Below are positions 16,381 to 25,080 of a stretch of 35,701 nucleotides of DNA, in pieces (the stretch's first letter is position 1; every line of letters starts with the position of its first letter). The notes beneath the pieces are model-generated. The model saw only the letters and a list, made by a program, of their open reading frames with translations. It was not told the DNA's origin and made no database searches. The position numbers were made by a program, and so were the translations under genes. Source of the stretch: Bacteroidales bacterium (GTDB lineage: Bacteria > Bacteroidota > Bacteroidia > Bacteroidales > UBA932); the NCBI GenBank assembly GCA_017560625.1, contig JAFZEP010000149.1:1-35701 (forward strand), given 5' to 3'.

Positions 16381-16414
16381 AAACTGCTTGCTGCATAAGT
16401 GCAGCAAGCAGTTT
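16381..16414. terminator. Long perfect hairpin between convergent genes, likely bidirectional terminator
   Basis: A perfect 15-bp stem, AAACTGCTTGCTGCA (16381-16395) with TGCAGCAAGCAGTTT (16400-16414), closes a 4-nt loop. It sits in the 125-nt gap between the sialidase and the M3 peptidase gene. T-rich sequence follows on the minus strand; on the plus strand the arm itself ends in TTT. Confidence 0.75.
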
Positions 16415-16422
16415 GCGTAAAC

Positions 16423-16452
16423 AGCTGTATTACAATCAATTAAAATACAGCT
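16423..16452 (-). terminator. Second hairpin after the M3 peptidase gene
   Basis: A 9-bp stem, AGCTGTATT (16423-16431) with AATACAGCT (16444-16452), lies 17 nt past the peptidase stop on the minus strand. The stem is AT-rich with a 12-nt loop and no clear T-run, so it probably assists the neighbouring stronger hairpin. Confidence 0.4.
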
Positions 16453-16469
16453 ATTATATTCAGTCTCTA

Positions 16470-18479
16470 TTAGAGGCCGCGAGCGCGGGTGAGGGCTGCA
16501 GGATCTGGGTCGGCGCCACGGAAGCGGCGGTAGAGCTCCATTGGCTCGTCGCTGCCACCCTTCTCTAGGATGTTCTGGCGGAATGACTGAGCTGTCTCAG
16601 GGTCGAAGATGCCCTTCTCCATGAAAAGCTCGAATGCATCCTTGTCGAGTACCTCTGCCCAGAGGTAGCTGTAGTAACCTGCACTGTATCCGCCGCTGAA
16701 GATGTGAGCGAAGTAAGTAGTGCGGTAGCGTGGGATGATCTCGCCGATGAGGCCCATCTCAGCACATGCCTGTGCCTCGAATGCTTCAACGTCAGCAGGA
16801 ACCTCAGTGATCATATGCCACTTGAGGTCAAGGATAGCTGCAGCAGCGAGCTCTGTTGTCATGAAGCCCTGGTTGAAGTTGCCGGCAGCCTCGATCTTAG
16901 CTACGAGCTCTGCAGGGATGATCTCACCTGTCTCGAAGTGACGTGCATATGTTGCGAGAACATCTGGCTGGAACGCCCAGTTCTCCATGATCTGCGATGG
17001 GAGCTCAACGAAGTCACGTGCCACAGATGTACCTGCAACACTCTTGTAAGTACACTGGCTCAACAAACCGTGAAGTGCATGTCCATACTCGTGGAAGAGA
17101 GTCTCCACCTGGTCGAGAGTGAGGAGTGATGGTTTGCCGTCAACTGGCTTAGCGAAGTTACCAACGTTAACGATAACCGGACGGATCTCCTTGCCGTCAA
17201 CAATCTCCTGGTTCACGAAGTTGTTCATCCATGCACCACCTCTCTTTGTCTCACGTGGGAAGTAGTCAGTAAGGATGACACCGATGAGAGAACCGTCTGC
17301 GTCCATAACCTTGAAGCCCTCAACCTCAGCGTGGTATGTAGGGATGCCCTCAAGCTTCTCATACTGAAGACCCCAAAGCTTTGTTGTAAGGTCGAATACA
17401 CCCTGACGTACGTTCTCCATCTGGAAATATGGCTTAGTCTGCTCCTCGTCAAGTGCATATTTAGCCATACGCACCTTCTCTGTGTAGTATGCCCAGTCCC
17501 AAGGCTCGATCTTTGAGCCTGCTGGAAGAAGGCCTGCAGCGATGTCTGCATCCATCACAGCCTGCATGTCTACAATCTCCTCCTTTGCCTTCTTGACAGC
17601 CGGAGCGATGATGCCTGCGAGGAATGTGTCTACAGTCTCAGGTGAGCCTGCCATCTTGTCGTGGAGAATCATCTGGGCAGGGTTCTCATAACCAAGAAGG
17701 TTAGCCTTCTCGATACGGAGAGCCATCATCTTCATGATGAGGTCCTTGGTGTCGTTCTCGTTGCCGTTGTTGCCACGTGAAGCATATGCCTTGAACATTC
17801 TCTCACGGAGTGCGCGGTCGTCAGTCTTTGCCATTGCTCCGCCATACTCAGAGATAGCAACACCGAACTCTGCAGCGAATGCATTATTTTCAGCAAGAAG
17901 TCTGTTGCCGAATGTGTTGGAGAGAGATGAAAGCTCCATGTTGATCTCGCGCATGCGTGCCTGCTCAGCCTCGCCAAGTGCGATACCATTGTTTACAAAA
18001 CCATTGTAGAGCTTCTTGAGAGCCATCTTCTGCTCCTGATTGAGACCAAGTTCATCGATCTTGTTATAGAGCACCTCAACCTTAGAGAAGAACTCAGGGT
18101 TCATTGAGATGTTATCTGAGTGGACAGAAAGCTTAGGAAGCACCTGCTCTACAATTGCATTGAGAGACTCTGTCGCGTCAGTCTCAGCGAGGTTGAAGAG
18201 CACGCCTACAACGCGGTCGAGGATAGCGCCTGACTTCTCGTAAGCTGCCACTACATTCTCGAATGTAGGCTCCTCTGTGTTTGCGATGATAGCCTTGATC
18301 TCAGCCTCCTGCTGAGCGATACCAGCCTCTACTGCAGGGAGATAGTGGCACTCCTCAACGACAGTGAAGTCTGGAATTCCGTAAGGGGTGTTCCACTCTG
18401 AAAGGAATGGATTCTCTGAAGCATTCTTACATGAAACCATAGTCATGACTGCTGCTAATGTGATTAATGTCTTTTTCAT
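16470..18479 (-). CDS. M3 family metallopeptidase lipoprotein (Dcp/oligopeptidase A-like)
   Basis: A zinc oligopeptidase, most like peptidyl-dipeptidase Dcp, of 669 residues (E. coli Dcp is about 680). The zinc site FHEYGHALHG places H463, E464 and H467, and the third ligand E492 (FVELPSQIMENW) sits 29 residues after H463, as in M3 enzymes. The C-terminus ends FRGADPDPAALTRARGL, like Dcp. Unlike cytoplasmic relatives it has a lipoprotein signal (MVSC, C17), so it acts in the periplasm or at a membrane face. It starts 1 nt after the stop of the DUF5689 gene, which implies translational coupling and membership of the nuclease/TonB-receptor operon. It may degrade short peptides released with nucleoprotein, but it could also be a passenger. 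Confidence 0.95.
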   Translation of the reverse strand: MKKTLITLAAVMTMVSCKNASENPFLSEWNTPYGIPDFTVVEECHYLPAVEAGIAQQEAEIKAIIANTEEPTFENVVAAYEKSGAILDRVVGVLFNLAETDATESLNAIVEQVLPKLSVHSDNISMNPEFFSKVEVLYNKIDELGLNQEQKMALKKLYNGFVNNGIALGEAEQARMREINMELSSLSNTFGNRLLAENNAFAAEFGVAISEYGGAMAKTDDRALRERMFKAYASRGNNGNENDTKDLIMKMMALRIEKANLLGYENPAQMILHDKMAGSPETVDTFLAGIIAPAVKKAKEEIVDMQAVMDADIAAGLLPAGSKIEPWDWAYYTEKVRMAKYALDEEQTKPYFQMENVRQGVFDLTTKLWGLQYEKLEGIPTYHAEVEGFKVMDADGSLIGVILTDYFPRETKRGGAWMNNFVNQEIVDGKEIRPVIVNVGNFAKPVDGKPSLLTLDQVETLFHEYGHALHGLLSQCTYKSVAGTSVARDFVELPSQIMENWAFQPDVLATYARHFETGEIIPAELVAKIEAAGNFNQGFMTTELAAAAILDLKWHMITEVPADVEAFEAQACAEMGLIGEIIPRYRTTYFAHIFSGGYSAGYYSYLWAEVLDKDAFELFMEKGIFDPETAQSFRQNILEKGGSDEPMELYRRFRGADPDPAALTRARGL

Positions 18480-18480
18480 T

Positions 18481-19557
18481 TTAATACCAATTTGTTCCGT
18501 CTGATTTCTTTACGCCATCGAGGTCGATGAGGGTGAACTGAGCCTCACCCTTGTACTTTGTAAGGATACCTGTGAATGACACAGTTGCAGTTCCGTCGAG
18601 AACCTCAGCAGGGATCTTTGTGTCTGCAAAACGTGCATATCCGCTTGAGCGCACCTGCACGCTCTTTGATCCCATTGTGAAATACTGGCTGACAGAATAT
18701 GCCATCGAACCGATGTTGTATGTACCGTCGGCATTTCTGAAGGCTCCCACAGTCTTACCGGCAACCTCTACGTTGTCGAAGATGCCTGAATTCAGGTACT
18801 CCTTCCATTTTGTCTCAGAGCAAGCCCAAGTATTCACCCAAAGATCTTTGTCGGCTGGCTGGTTCCAGTCCTCATCGATGAAGATACCGTTGTTTGTGTA
18901 ATCCTTTCTGTCTCCATTAGGATCAACGTATGCAAGGATGAAGATCTGATTCAGTTTGCCATAGTTGTCGACATAGCCATATTTAAGGTCCTTGATGGTA
19001 ACCAGACGGCCCATATTCACATCCTTGAGAAGGTCAGCCTCGCTTACCACTACAGGCTGAACAGGATCGTCATAAGCACCCTTGAACACATGATTGTCGA
19101 TGATGTATGCATGCTCCATGTAGCTTGTCTCATATTCGTTGGTAGGATCCTCATAACCGAGGTTGATCATACCGTTGTAGTCACCGATAGTGAGGTCGGT
19201 ACAGTCTACATAAAGCCACTGGCCGAGCTTGTACTCGTTATAAAGACCATTCTTTCCGATCTTCACCTCGATTCCGGCAGTCGCATCCTGGATGTAAAGG
19301 CTCTTGTAGAGGTTGCCTACCTGGTCTGATGTTGTCACCTGACCTTTGATCACACATCTCTTGTTGACCTTTACCGGCTTGCCGTTGTACATCGCCTTGA
19401 GCTCGGCAATTGTCGTGAACTTGTTGCCGAAGTCCTCGTCGGTGTAGATATACTGCTGCTCCGGATCCGGATACTTGCCTGTGAACACAGGCTGGAACTC
19501 CTCACAGCCTGCAAGGAGTGTCGCCGCAGCTAATATTGCTATAAAAAATCTTTTCAT
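18481..19557 (-). CDS. DUF5689-type OB-fold lipoprotein
   Basis: A probable surface lipoprotein of 358 residues. The ATG at 19557 gives a perfect lipobox LAGC (C18). The next residues, EE, fit the acidic surface-export signal of Bacteroidota lipoproteins. An in-frame start eight codons upstream adds only a hydrophilic tail and is rejected. The N-terminal OB-type domain at about residues 45-150 shows CVIKGQVTTSDQ, SLYIQDATAGIEVKIGKNG and LTIGDYNGMINLG, typical of DUF5689. A second beta-domain fills the rest and ends FTGILTKYKGEAQFTLIDL, itself OB-like. OB folds of this group resemble those in secreted nucleases. It is placed directly after the TonB receptor, so a substrate-binding partner role is my inference. 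Confidence 0.8.
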   Translation of the reverse strand: MKRFFIAILAAATLLAGCEEFQPVFTGKYPDPEQQYIYTDEDFGNKFTTIAELKAMYNGKPVKVNKRCVIKGQVTTSDQVGNLYKSLYIQDATAGIEVKIGKNGLYNEYKLGQWLYVDCTDLTIGDYNGMINLGYEDPTNEYETSYMEHAYIIDNHVFKGAYDDPVQPVVVSEADLLKDVNMGRLVTIKDLKYGYVDNYGKLNQIFILAYVDPNGDRKDYTNNGIFIDEDWNQPADKDLWVNTWACSETKWKEYLNSGIFDNVEVAGKTVGAFRNADGTYNIGSMAYSVSQYFTMGSKSVQVRSSGYARFADTKIPAEVLDGTATVSFTGILTKYKGEAQFTLIDLDGVKKSDGTNWY

Positions 19558-19570
19558 ATTATCTGTATTT

Positions 19571-19725
19571 GAGATTGCCACGGGCTTTCAGCCCTCGCAA
19601 TGACGTATAACAAATCTCACAACATCAAGTGACCGATTCACAACATCAAGTGACTGATTCATACACATCAAGTGAGATAATGAATCTCTCACGTCATTGC
19701 GAGGAGCGCAGCGACGTGGCAATCT
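19571..19725. repeat. REP-like composite inverted repeat downstream of the TonB receptor gene
   Basis: The left arm 19571-19606 and right arm 19691-19725 are inverted copies. They share agattgccacg at the outer end and ctcgcaatgacgt at the inner end, with an 11-nt variable centre. Each arm is itself a small hairpin bounded by ATTGC/GCAAT; the left centre is GGGCT-ttc-AGCCC. The right arm is identical over 35 nt to 22761-22795. No transposase is present. Confidence 0.85.
19618..19675. repeat. Three tandem 21-22 bp repeats with core CATCAAGTGA
   Basis: The core CATCAAGTGA begins at 19623, 19644 and 19666, spacings of 21 and 22 bp (two helical turns). Copies 1 and 2 match over almost the whole 21-nt unit (CACAACATCAAGTGAcyGATT); copy 3 has diverged. 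The array lies in the centre of the inverted repeat 19571-19725, between the TonB receptor and DUF5689 genes. Confidence 0.8.
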
Positions 19726-19728
19726 TCC

Positions 19729-22686
19729 TTAGAATCTGAAATAAAGGTTCAACATGTAGTTAAAGCCCTGCATGTAGAAGTACTTGGAGTCGAAGCGGTA
19801 GTATCTCTCCATGCTCTGGCTGTCGATAAGACGAGTCTGCTCGTAACCACCTGTCTTCACAGCCTTGTTGTTTGTGATGTTCTGAAGGTTGAGCGAGAAA
19901 CCGAAGTTATACGTACGGTTGATGTACCAAGACTTACCGATGCTTGCATTGAGGAGGAATACAGGAGCGAACTTCTCCTGAGCCGCCATGTACTCGATCT
20001 CAGTAGGAGTGATGATCTTATCCGGACCAGCCACTGCAAGGTCAGTTCTATAAAGCGGGTTCATATCGAGATATGAGTTCGCAAAGTACTGAGCATGAAG
20101 TTCAAAGAACCAATATGAATTTGTTCTGTAGTTAAGGCCAAGGTCAGCTGCAAGCTGCGGAGTAGAAGGCACATAGTGCTTCTGGTTCTTCTCCACGATG
20201 TAGTTGCCGTCAACGTCTACCTCATAGATAGCGACGCCATCCTCCACATACTTCTTGTAGACCGGATGACTTGCCCAGTAAGGCACGATCTCGTTCTCGA
20301 CGATCACCTCAGCACTGTTGTCCACAGTCTGAGTCATACGTGGATTCGATGTGTAGATGTACTCACCCCAGGCGAGAGCACCCTCAACTGAGAGACCCTG
20401 CACGAAAAGAGGCACCTTGAATCCGAGTTCGACACCCATATGACGCTGATCGATGCCGCTCATAGCGAAGTTTGTGAACGAGTTCTGCGTGTCGTCATAG
20501 AAGCTCATCATGTCTGTCTGATCCATGATCTTTGTCCAGAAACCGCTCACGCGAACGTTGTAGCCGTTGTTGCTGTACTGATAGTTGAGGTCAGTAGAGA
20601 TAGTCTTCATTGTCTCGAGGTTCGGTACGAGAGAGTTTCTGGTACGAGGAGAGATGAACGACTGAGAGAATGTAGGCGCATCATTGTAGTATGCTGCATT
20701 CGCATAGAATCTATGACCGCCTACGATATGGTACTGAAGTCCGAGCTTACCTGAATATGTGAAGAAGTCGGCCACAGCAGACTTGCCAAGCGAAGTGATA
20801 GGCACAAGCTCGCCGTTCACTGTCTCATAAGTAGTGAGGCTCTTGCCGTCTACGATGAACTCCGAACCGTCAGGGTTCAGACCAGGGAAGAGGCCCTTTC
20901 TCACAAGACCCTCTCTCCAGAACTTCTCATAACCTGCCTGAAGAGCGAGGTTTGCCTTGAATGCACCGAGATCAAGGTCGCCGTTCACCCATGCAGACGC
21001 CTTGCGCACGTTTGCATAGTAGTCATATCCGTACTTGTCACCCTTGTGAAGAGTCTGGGCAGCGCCATGAGCAAGATAGTAGTCAAGGTCGTTCTGCACC
21101 ATTGCAGGGTTGGAAGCGAAATCACGCTCTGCGAATGAGTCGATGTTGATGTAATAATCACCACCAAGAAGGTCGTCAAGCACCTTGAAGTACTCAGTCT
21201 TGTTCCATCTGTAGTTGAGACCTCCGGTAAGTGTGAAATACTTAGCAGGATTCCACTTCACGTTAGCACCGAAGTTGAGGTCGTTCTGATCCACACGGCG
21301 CTCCTCAACGATATACTTCGAGCGGCGGAGTCCGTCTGCATCGTAGTTGTTGTAGTTGACATTGTAGAGACGGTCCCAGTTGAGATGAGTGTACTCAGGA
21401 TAATTCTGAGTCCATGCATCGTATGCCCAGGCAGCCTTCTCCTCGTTCAATCTGTCATAGTCAGGATTGTCCATGTAGTAGTAGCTAGGAAGGTTGCGGT
21501 AGTAATCCGGACGCGGATCCGCTGCGTCATACCAGTCCATAGCTGTGTAGCCGTTCTTACCTGTTCTCCAGACTACTGTAGCAGCTGCCTCAAGGTTGTC
21601 GGTTGGAGTAGCAGTATACTTGAGGATAGTCACAGGCTCGAATGTCTTGCGGACACGTGCATTACGCACCTTGCTGTTCTGATAACCCCAGTTGCTGTTG
21701 TACATGCTGTCGCCTGTGAGGTCGTAAACTTCCTGAGTAGAAGCGTTCTGCGCGCCTCTCTGACCAGGAGCCGCAAAAGTCACGAGGCCGATCTTGTGGA
21801 TGTCGCCGAACTTCTTCTCGACACCTGCATAATATGCGAAGTTGCGGTAGTATACGCCCTTGATCCAGTCGTTGCCGCCAAGACGTGCAGACACGTTGAA
21901 CGCATATGACCAGCCGTTGTCAAGCTCACCGGAAGCATATGTCGCCATGAGGCGGAGACGGTAGAGTGCGCTGTTTGTAAGAGCGCTGAAACGCCATCCT
22001 GTGCGCACGCTTGAAGGCATTGCATGGATGTTTGTAACACCGTTGTAGCCTCCGAAGCCGAACTCGGACACCTCGTTACCTACGGTTGTCTCCTTCGCTC
22101 TTGTGGCCTCGTTAAGACCACTCCAGAGAGAGAACGGAGAGTAACCTGTGAGTGCGTCGTTCATAGGAATACCGCTGAGGTAAACCTCCTGAGACTCACT
22201 TGTATAACCTCTGTTCTTGAAACGGATGTTGCTGAAGCCGAAGCTTGCGATGTTGGTGAACGGGTCGTTGCTTCCGAAAAGGATAGATGGAGAATCCTCG
22301 AATCCCGAATCGTCCATATCGAACTCCGCGAATGAAGTGTCGTCCACCTCAGTCACGACCTGCTCGATGACCATACCCACGAAGATAAGGTCCTTGACGT
22401 ATCCTTCGATGGTCACGTTGACGTTTGCATCAAGGAAACCCGGAGCCTTCACGACCATGTCGTACATGCCGTTAGGAAGAGCCTCGATGAGGAACTTTCC
22501 GTCGGCATCTGATGTTGCCGAAGCCACCTTGTCTCCATTCTGAGAGAGAGTCAGGGATGCGCCGGCAATCGGAGCTCTGCCGGCACGGTTGACTACCGTA
22601 CCCTTCACGCCACCCCAGTCGCCCTGAGCGAAGAGGCCTGTAGCGCAAAGCACCGCCGCGATTGTCAATAATAGTTTTTTTATCAT
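19729..22686 (-). CDS. TonB-dependent outer-membrane receptor
   Basis: An outer-membrane, TonB-gated transporter of 985 residues. The signal peptide ends in LFAQ (about residue 21). A carboxypeptidase-regulatory-like sandwich spans about residues 27-105 (GVKGTVVNRAGRAPIAGASL, TSDADGKFLIEALPNG). A plug domain follows at about residues 130-240, including NIRFKNRGYTSESQEVYLSG and YNGVTNIHAMPSSVRTG. A 22-strand-type barrel ends LYFRF, with the terminal Phe used by the barrel-assembly machinery. No SusD homologue is adjacent, so this is not a standard SusC/SusD pair. It lies in an operon with two secreted nucleases and two OB-fold lipoproteins, so nucleic-acid fragments or their products are the likely cargo (inference). 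REP-like repeats flank it on both sides. Confidence 0.95.
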   Translation of the reverse strand: MIKKLLLTIAAVLCATGLFAQGDWGGVKGTVVNRAGRAPIAGASLTLSQNGDKVASATSDADGKFLIEALPNGMYDMVVKAPGFLDANVNVTIEGYVKDLIFVGMVIEQVVTEVDDTSFAEFDMDDSGFEDSPSILFGSNDPFTNIASFGFSNIRFKNRGYTSESQEVYLSGIPMNDALTGYSPFSLWSGLNEATRAKETTVGNEVSEFGFGGYNGVTNIHAMPSSVRTGWRFSALTNSALYRLRLMATYASGELDNGWSYAFNVSARLGGNDWIKGVYYRNFAYYAGVEKKFGDIHKIGLVTFAAPGQRGAQNASTQEVYDLTGDSMYNSNWGYQNSKVRNARVRKTFEPVTILKYTATPTDNLEAAATVVWRTGKNGYTAMDWYDAADPRPDYYRNLPSYYYMDNPDYDRLNEEKAAWAYDAWTQNYPEYTHLNWDRLYNVNYNNYDADGLRRSKYIVEERRVDQNDLNFGANVKWNPAKYFTLTGGLNYRWNKTEYFKVLDDLLGGDYYINIDSFAERDFASNPAMVQNDLDYYLAHGAAQTLHKGDKYGYDYYANVRKASAWVNGDLDLGAFKANLALQAGYEKFWREGLVRKGLFPGLNPDGSEFIVDGKSLTTYETVNGELVPITSLGKSAVADFFTYSGKLGLQYHIVGGHRFYANAAYYNDAPTFSQSFISPRTRNSLVPNLETMKTISTDLNYQYSNNGYNVRVSGFWTKIMDQTDMMSFYDDTQNSFTNFAMSGIDQRHMGVELGFKVPLFVQGLSVEGALAWGEYIYTSNPRMTQTVDNSAEVIVENEIVPYWASHPVYKKYVEDGVAIYEVDVDGNYIVEKNQKHYVPSTPQLAADLGLNYRTNSYWFFELHAQYFANSYLDMNPLYRTDLAVAGPDKIITPTEIEYMAAQEKFAPVFLLNASIGKSWYINRTYNFGFSLNLQNITNNKAVKTGGYEQTRLIDSQSMERYYRFDSKYFYMQGFNYMLNLYFRF

Positions 22687-22701
22687 AATTTTTCTATTGT
22701 G

Positions 22702-22796
22702 GAGATTGCCACGTCATCCTTCGGACTCCTCGCAATGACGTAAATAACATCACATTGAGCACGTCATTGCGAGGAGCGCAGCGACGTGGCAATCTC
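22702..22796. repeat. REP-like composite inverted repeat upstream of the TonB receptor gene
   Basis: The left arm 22702-22741 is the inverse of right arm 22761-22796. They share gagattgccacgtc (14 nt) and ctcctcgcaatgacgt (16 nt) around a variable centre of 10 or 6 nt, with a 19-nt spacer. On RNA the whole element would fold into one long hairpin within the operon mRNA. The right arm is identical over 35 nt to the copy at 19691-19725. Confidence 0.88.
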
Positions 22797-22801
22797 TTTC
22801 G

Positions 22802-23881
22802 CTATTTGGTAATCACTATATAAGTCGGATAGTGGTCGCTATAGCCGCCGATGAAGGCTCCGTTGGAGAATGTTCTGAACGGTGTGCCCTTATACTGTCC
22901 CTGCTGGTTGGTCAGGAATTTGGCGTTGTAGACTCTTCCGTAGTATCCCTTCTTGTGAAGCTGAAGAAGGCCGAATGTGCCTTCCTGCGGATGCGTGAGG
23001 GCGTTGTTGACCAGAAGAAGGTCATATATGCTCCACACTCCCTGGTATGCAAGCGAGCCGAAGCCTGCCTTGAGCATAGATATGAAAGGAGAGAAGAACT
23101 CTGTGTCGGTGACGTCCTCCTTGAACTCCTGCCCGTGGAGATACACAGCCATCGAAGCATCAGTAGGATTGTCGTTCATGTCACCCATGCACACGATCTT
23201 GATGCCTGGATATTTCTCCTGCATCATCATGGCGTGGTTGTACATGATCTCACCGCCGCGGTCACGGAGCTGGTTGCCGCCCTTCTTTCCGCCGGAACGT
23301 GACGGAAGGTGCGCCACATAGATAGCGAAATGCTCGCCGTCGATAAGTCCATGAACCATGAGGATATCACGTGTCCTGAAATAGTCACGCTCCTCCTGCG
23401 ACTGGATCCAGTCGATAGTGCTGCCCTCGAATGTGAACGGAATAGACTCGCTGTCGAGGAATGTGAACACCTCAGGCTTATAAAGAAGCGCCACATCCAC
23501 ACCACGACGGTCCGGACCGTCATAATGCACGATCTGATAGTTGGCCTCAGCGATCTGAGGCTCCATCACAAGATCCTCAAGAACAAGACGGTTCTCGATC
23601 TCAGAGACTCCGAGGAGAGCGTGCCAAGCGCCGTTCTCCTCTTTCATAGAGTGAATGACCTTAGCCATGTTCTGAAGCTTCTTCTGGTATTTGGCCTCAG
23701 TCCACTTGTTCTTTCCCTCAGGAAGGAACTCCTCGTCATTCTTTGCAGGATCGTCATATATGTCAAACAGATTCTCAAGGTTGTAGAATCCGATCACATA
23801 GTTCTTTGAACCCTTTTTCTGGGCATCAGCTCCGGAGCAGAAAAGCACCAGAGCCGCCAATACTATAAGTATTTTCTTCAT
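22802..23881 (-). CDS. Secreted EEP-family endonuclease/exonuclease/phosphatase
   Basis: A secreted Mg2+-dependent phosphodiesterase of the endonuclease/exonuclease/phosphatase superfamily, 359 residues. The ATG at 23881 yields a type I signal peptide cut near GADA (residue 20); an in-frame start seven codons upstream runs into the preceding gene and is rejected. Active-site motifs in order are GFYNLENLFD (N35), GVSEIEN (E94), DRRGVDVALLY, HLPSRSGG (H191), GDMNDNPTD (D234, N236) and YSDHYP (D349, H350). The set is complete, so the enzyme should be active. Substrate could be DNA, RNA or a phospho-ester. It sits 11 nt after the NUC-type endonuclease gene, which argues for nucleic-acid degradation. 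A 115-nt gap with a long hairpin separates it from the TonB receptor gene. Confidence 0.92.
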   Translation of the reverse strand: MKKILIVLAALVLFCSGADAQKKGSKNYVIGFYNLENLFDIYDDPAKNDEEFLPEGKNKWTEAKYQKKLQNMAKVIHSMKEENGAWHALLGVSEIENRLVLEDLVMEPQIAEANYQIVHYDGPDRRGVDVALLYKPEVFTFLDSESIPFTFEGSTIDWIQSQEERDYFRTRDILMVHGLIDGEHFAIYVAHLPSRSGGKKGGNQLRDRGGEIMYNHAMMMQEKYPGIKIVCMGDMNDNPTDASMAVYLHGQEFKEDVTDTEFFSPFISMLKAGFGSLAYQGVWSIYDLLLVNNALTHPQEGTFGLLQLHKKGYYGRVYNAKFLTNQQGQYKGTPFRTFSNGAFIGGYSDHYPTYIVITK

Positions 23882-23892
23882 ATTGATTGTTT

Positions 23893-25077
23893 TTACCACC
23901 AAAGATCAGCTGTCGTCGGATCTGTGGCCTCGATCTTTGCAGCCTTGTCCTCTCCGATCTTCGCAGGAAGATTTACAAAGAAATCAAGTCCTGTGATCTC
24001 CTCAAGCTGATCGATCGACATCGCATGCTGCTTGCCAACATTTGTCTCCGAATAAGCTCTGTGCTCAAAGTAGAATCCGATTGCATTCCATGCTCCGAGA
24101 GTAGAAGACTTGCTGTACTTAAGGACAGCCTTGAAGTATGCATCAGGCACAGTCACATTGTTGCCGTACGAGTCTTTCTCGATCTTGCTTGACGGGCTCA
24201 CCATACATCCGGTCACAACATATGTCGTATCTGACGCGTTGGCATAGCCTCTCACCTTGTCTTCAAGTTTCGCCCAGATCTTCTGGTTGAGAGCAGACAG
24301 CTGAGGTGTCATGTTGGTTCCGTAATATGTCTGCGCATTAGCCTCATAGCAGCACTGACGGTCAGCAGACGGAAGCTGATGGCCTCTGTCATAAGAGCCC
24401 GCATATCCTCCAAATGGAGCAGCAGAATCATTGCCAAGAAGCGGATCCATTTCCCATGCCTCAGTTCTTCCTGCATTGCCGTTTGTATAGAGTTTGCAGA
24501 GCGGATATGCCACCCAGAGGGCTACACGATCCTTCTGGCTCCAGCCGAAAGAGTAGTTACGGTAGTTCTTGCCGTTGAAATCGAAGCTGTGAGTATAGTA
24601 TCCGAGCGAAGGATTGTCCATTGACGGAAGCTCCATCCACTCGCAATTCTTGAGATCCGAGCTGCCGCCCTGTGACGGTTCCTCCTTATCAGGCTCATCA
24701 TCTGGACGGTATTCTCCGGCAAACTGAGTCAATGTGCATATCGCATTCTTCGAGCCGCTGACGAGAACAATCTTGATGGTTCTTTCTGCCTCAGTCGAGT
24801 TGGTCTTCCACGAAAGCCTTACATTGCTCTTGTTGCCGGTGCCGGTAGTGACGCTCAGAGACGCCCAGTCTGACTCAGCATCAGACACGATATTGAGCTT
24901 CCAGTCGCCGCTGCACTTGACATCGACAAACTGCGATCCCGACTCAGAAGACACCTTCGGGTTCTTCAACGAAACCGAAAGAGTCTCGGCAGGCGCACTC
25001 ACACCGGAAGGGTCACATGAGATGGCCATCAGTGCACAGAGCGCCGCCAAGATAAATGTTAAAGTAAATTTCTTCAT
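23893..25077 (-). CDS. DNA/RNA non-specific endonuclease (NUC family) lipoprotein with BACON-like domain
   Basis: A predicted surface or periplasmic sugar-non-specific nuclease, 394 residues. The signal peptide ends in AISC (C21). A BACON-like beta domain occupies about residues 30-122 (GSQFVDVKCSGDWKLNI ... ICTLTQFAG), followed by an acidic linker. The NUC domain spans about residues 140-385. It carries the signature YDRGHQLPSAD with catalytic H233, then TNMTPQLSALNQKIWAKLE, in which N264 is the expected Mg2+ ligand and the Glu completes the motif. The domain is complete. It starts 3 nt after the stop of the BACON/OB-fold lipoprotein gene. Such enzymes cut single- and double-stranded DNA and RNA, so this is the likely first step of extracellular nucleic-acid breakdown. 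Confidence 0.93.
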   Translation of the reverse strand: MKKFTLTFILAALCALMAISCDPSGVSAPAETLSVSLKNPKVSSESGSQFVDVKCSGDWKLNIVSDAESDWASLSVTTGTGNKSNVRLSWKTNSTEAERTIKIVLVSGSKNAICTLTQFAGEYRPDDEPDKEEPSQGGSSDLKNCEWMELPSMDNPSLGYYTHSFDFNGKNYRNYSFGWSQKDRVALWVAYPLCKLYTNGNAGRTEAWEMDPLLGNDSAAPFGGYAGSYDRGHQLPSADRQCCYEANAQTYYGTNMTPQLSALNQKIWAKLEDKVRGYANASDTTYVVTGCMVSPSSKIEKDSYGNNVTVPDAYFKAVLKYSKSSTLGAWNAIGFYFEHRAYSETNVGKQHAMSIDQLEEITGLDFFVNLPAKIGEDKAAKIEATDPTTADLWW

Positions 25078-25080
25078 GTA

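Noticed and set aside
19618..19675. Possible CRISPR array
   Set aside because: Units are only 21-22 bp with no distinct spacers, only three copies exist and no cas gene is near.
19571..22796. Composite transposon carrying the TonB receptor gene
   Set aside because: The repeats are REP-like hairpins, no transposase or target duplication was seen, and the receptor fits its operon.
22687..22801. Internal promoter for the TonB receptor gene
   Set aside because: No TAnnTTTG match was found on the minus strand between the repeat and the start codon.
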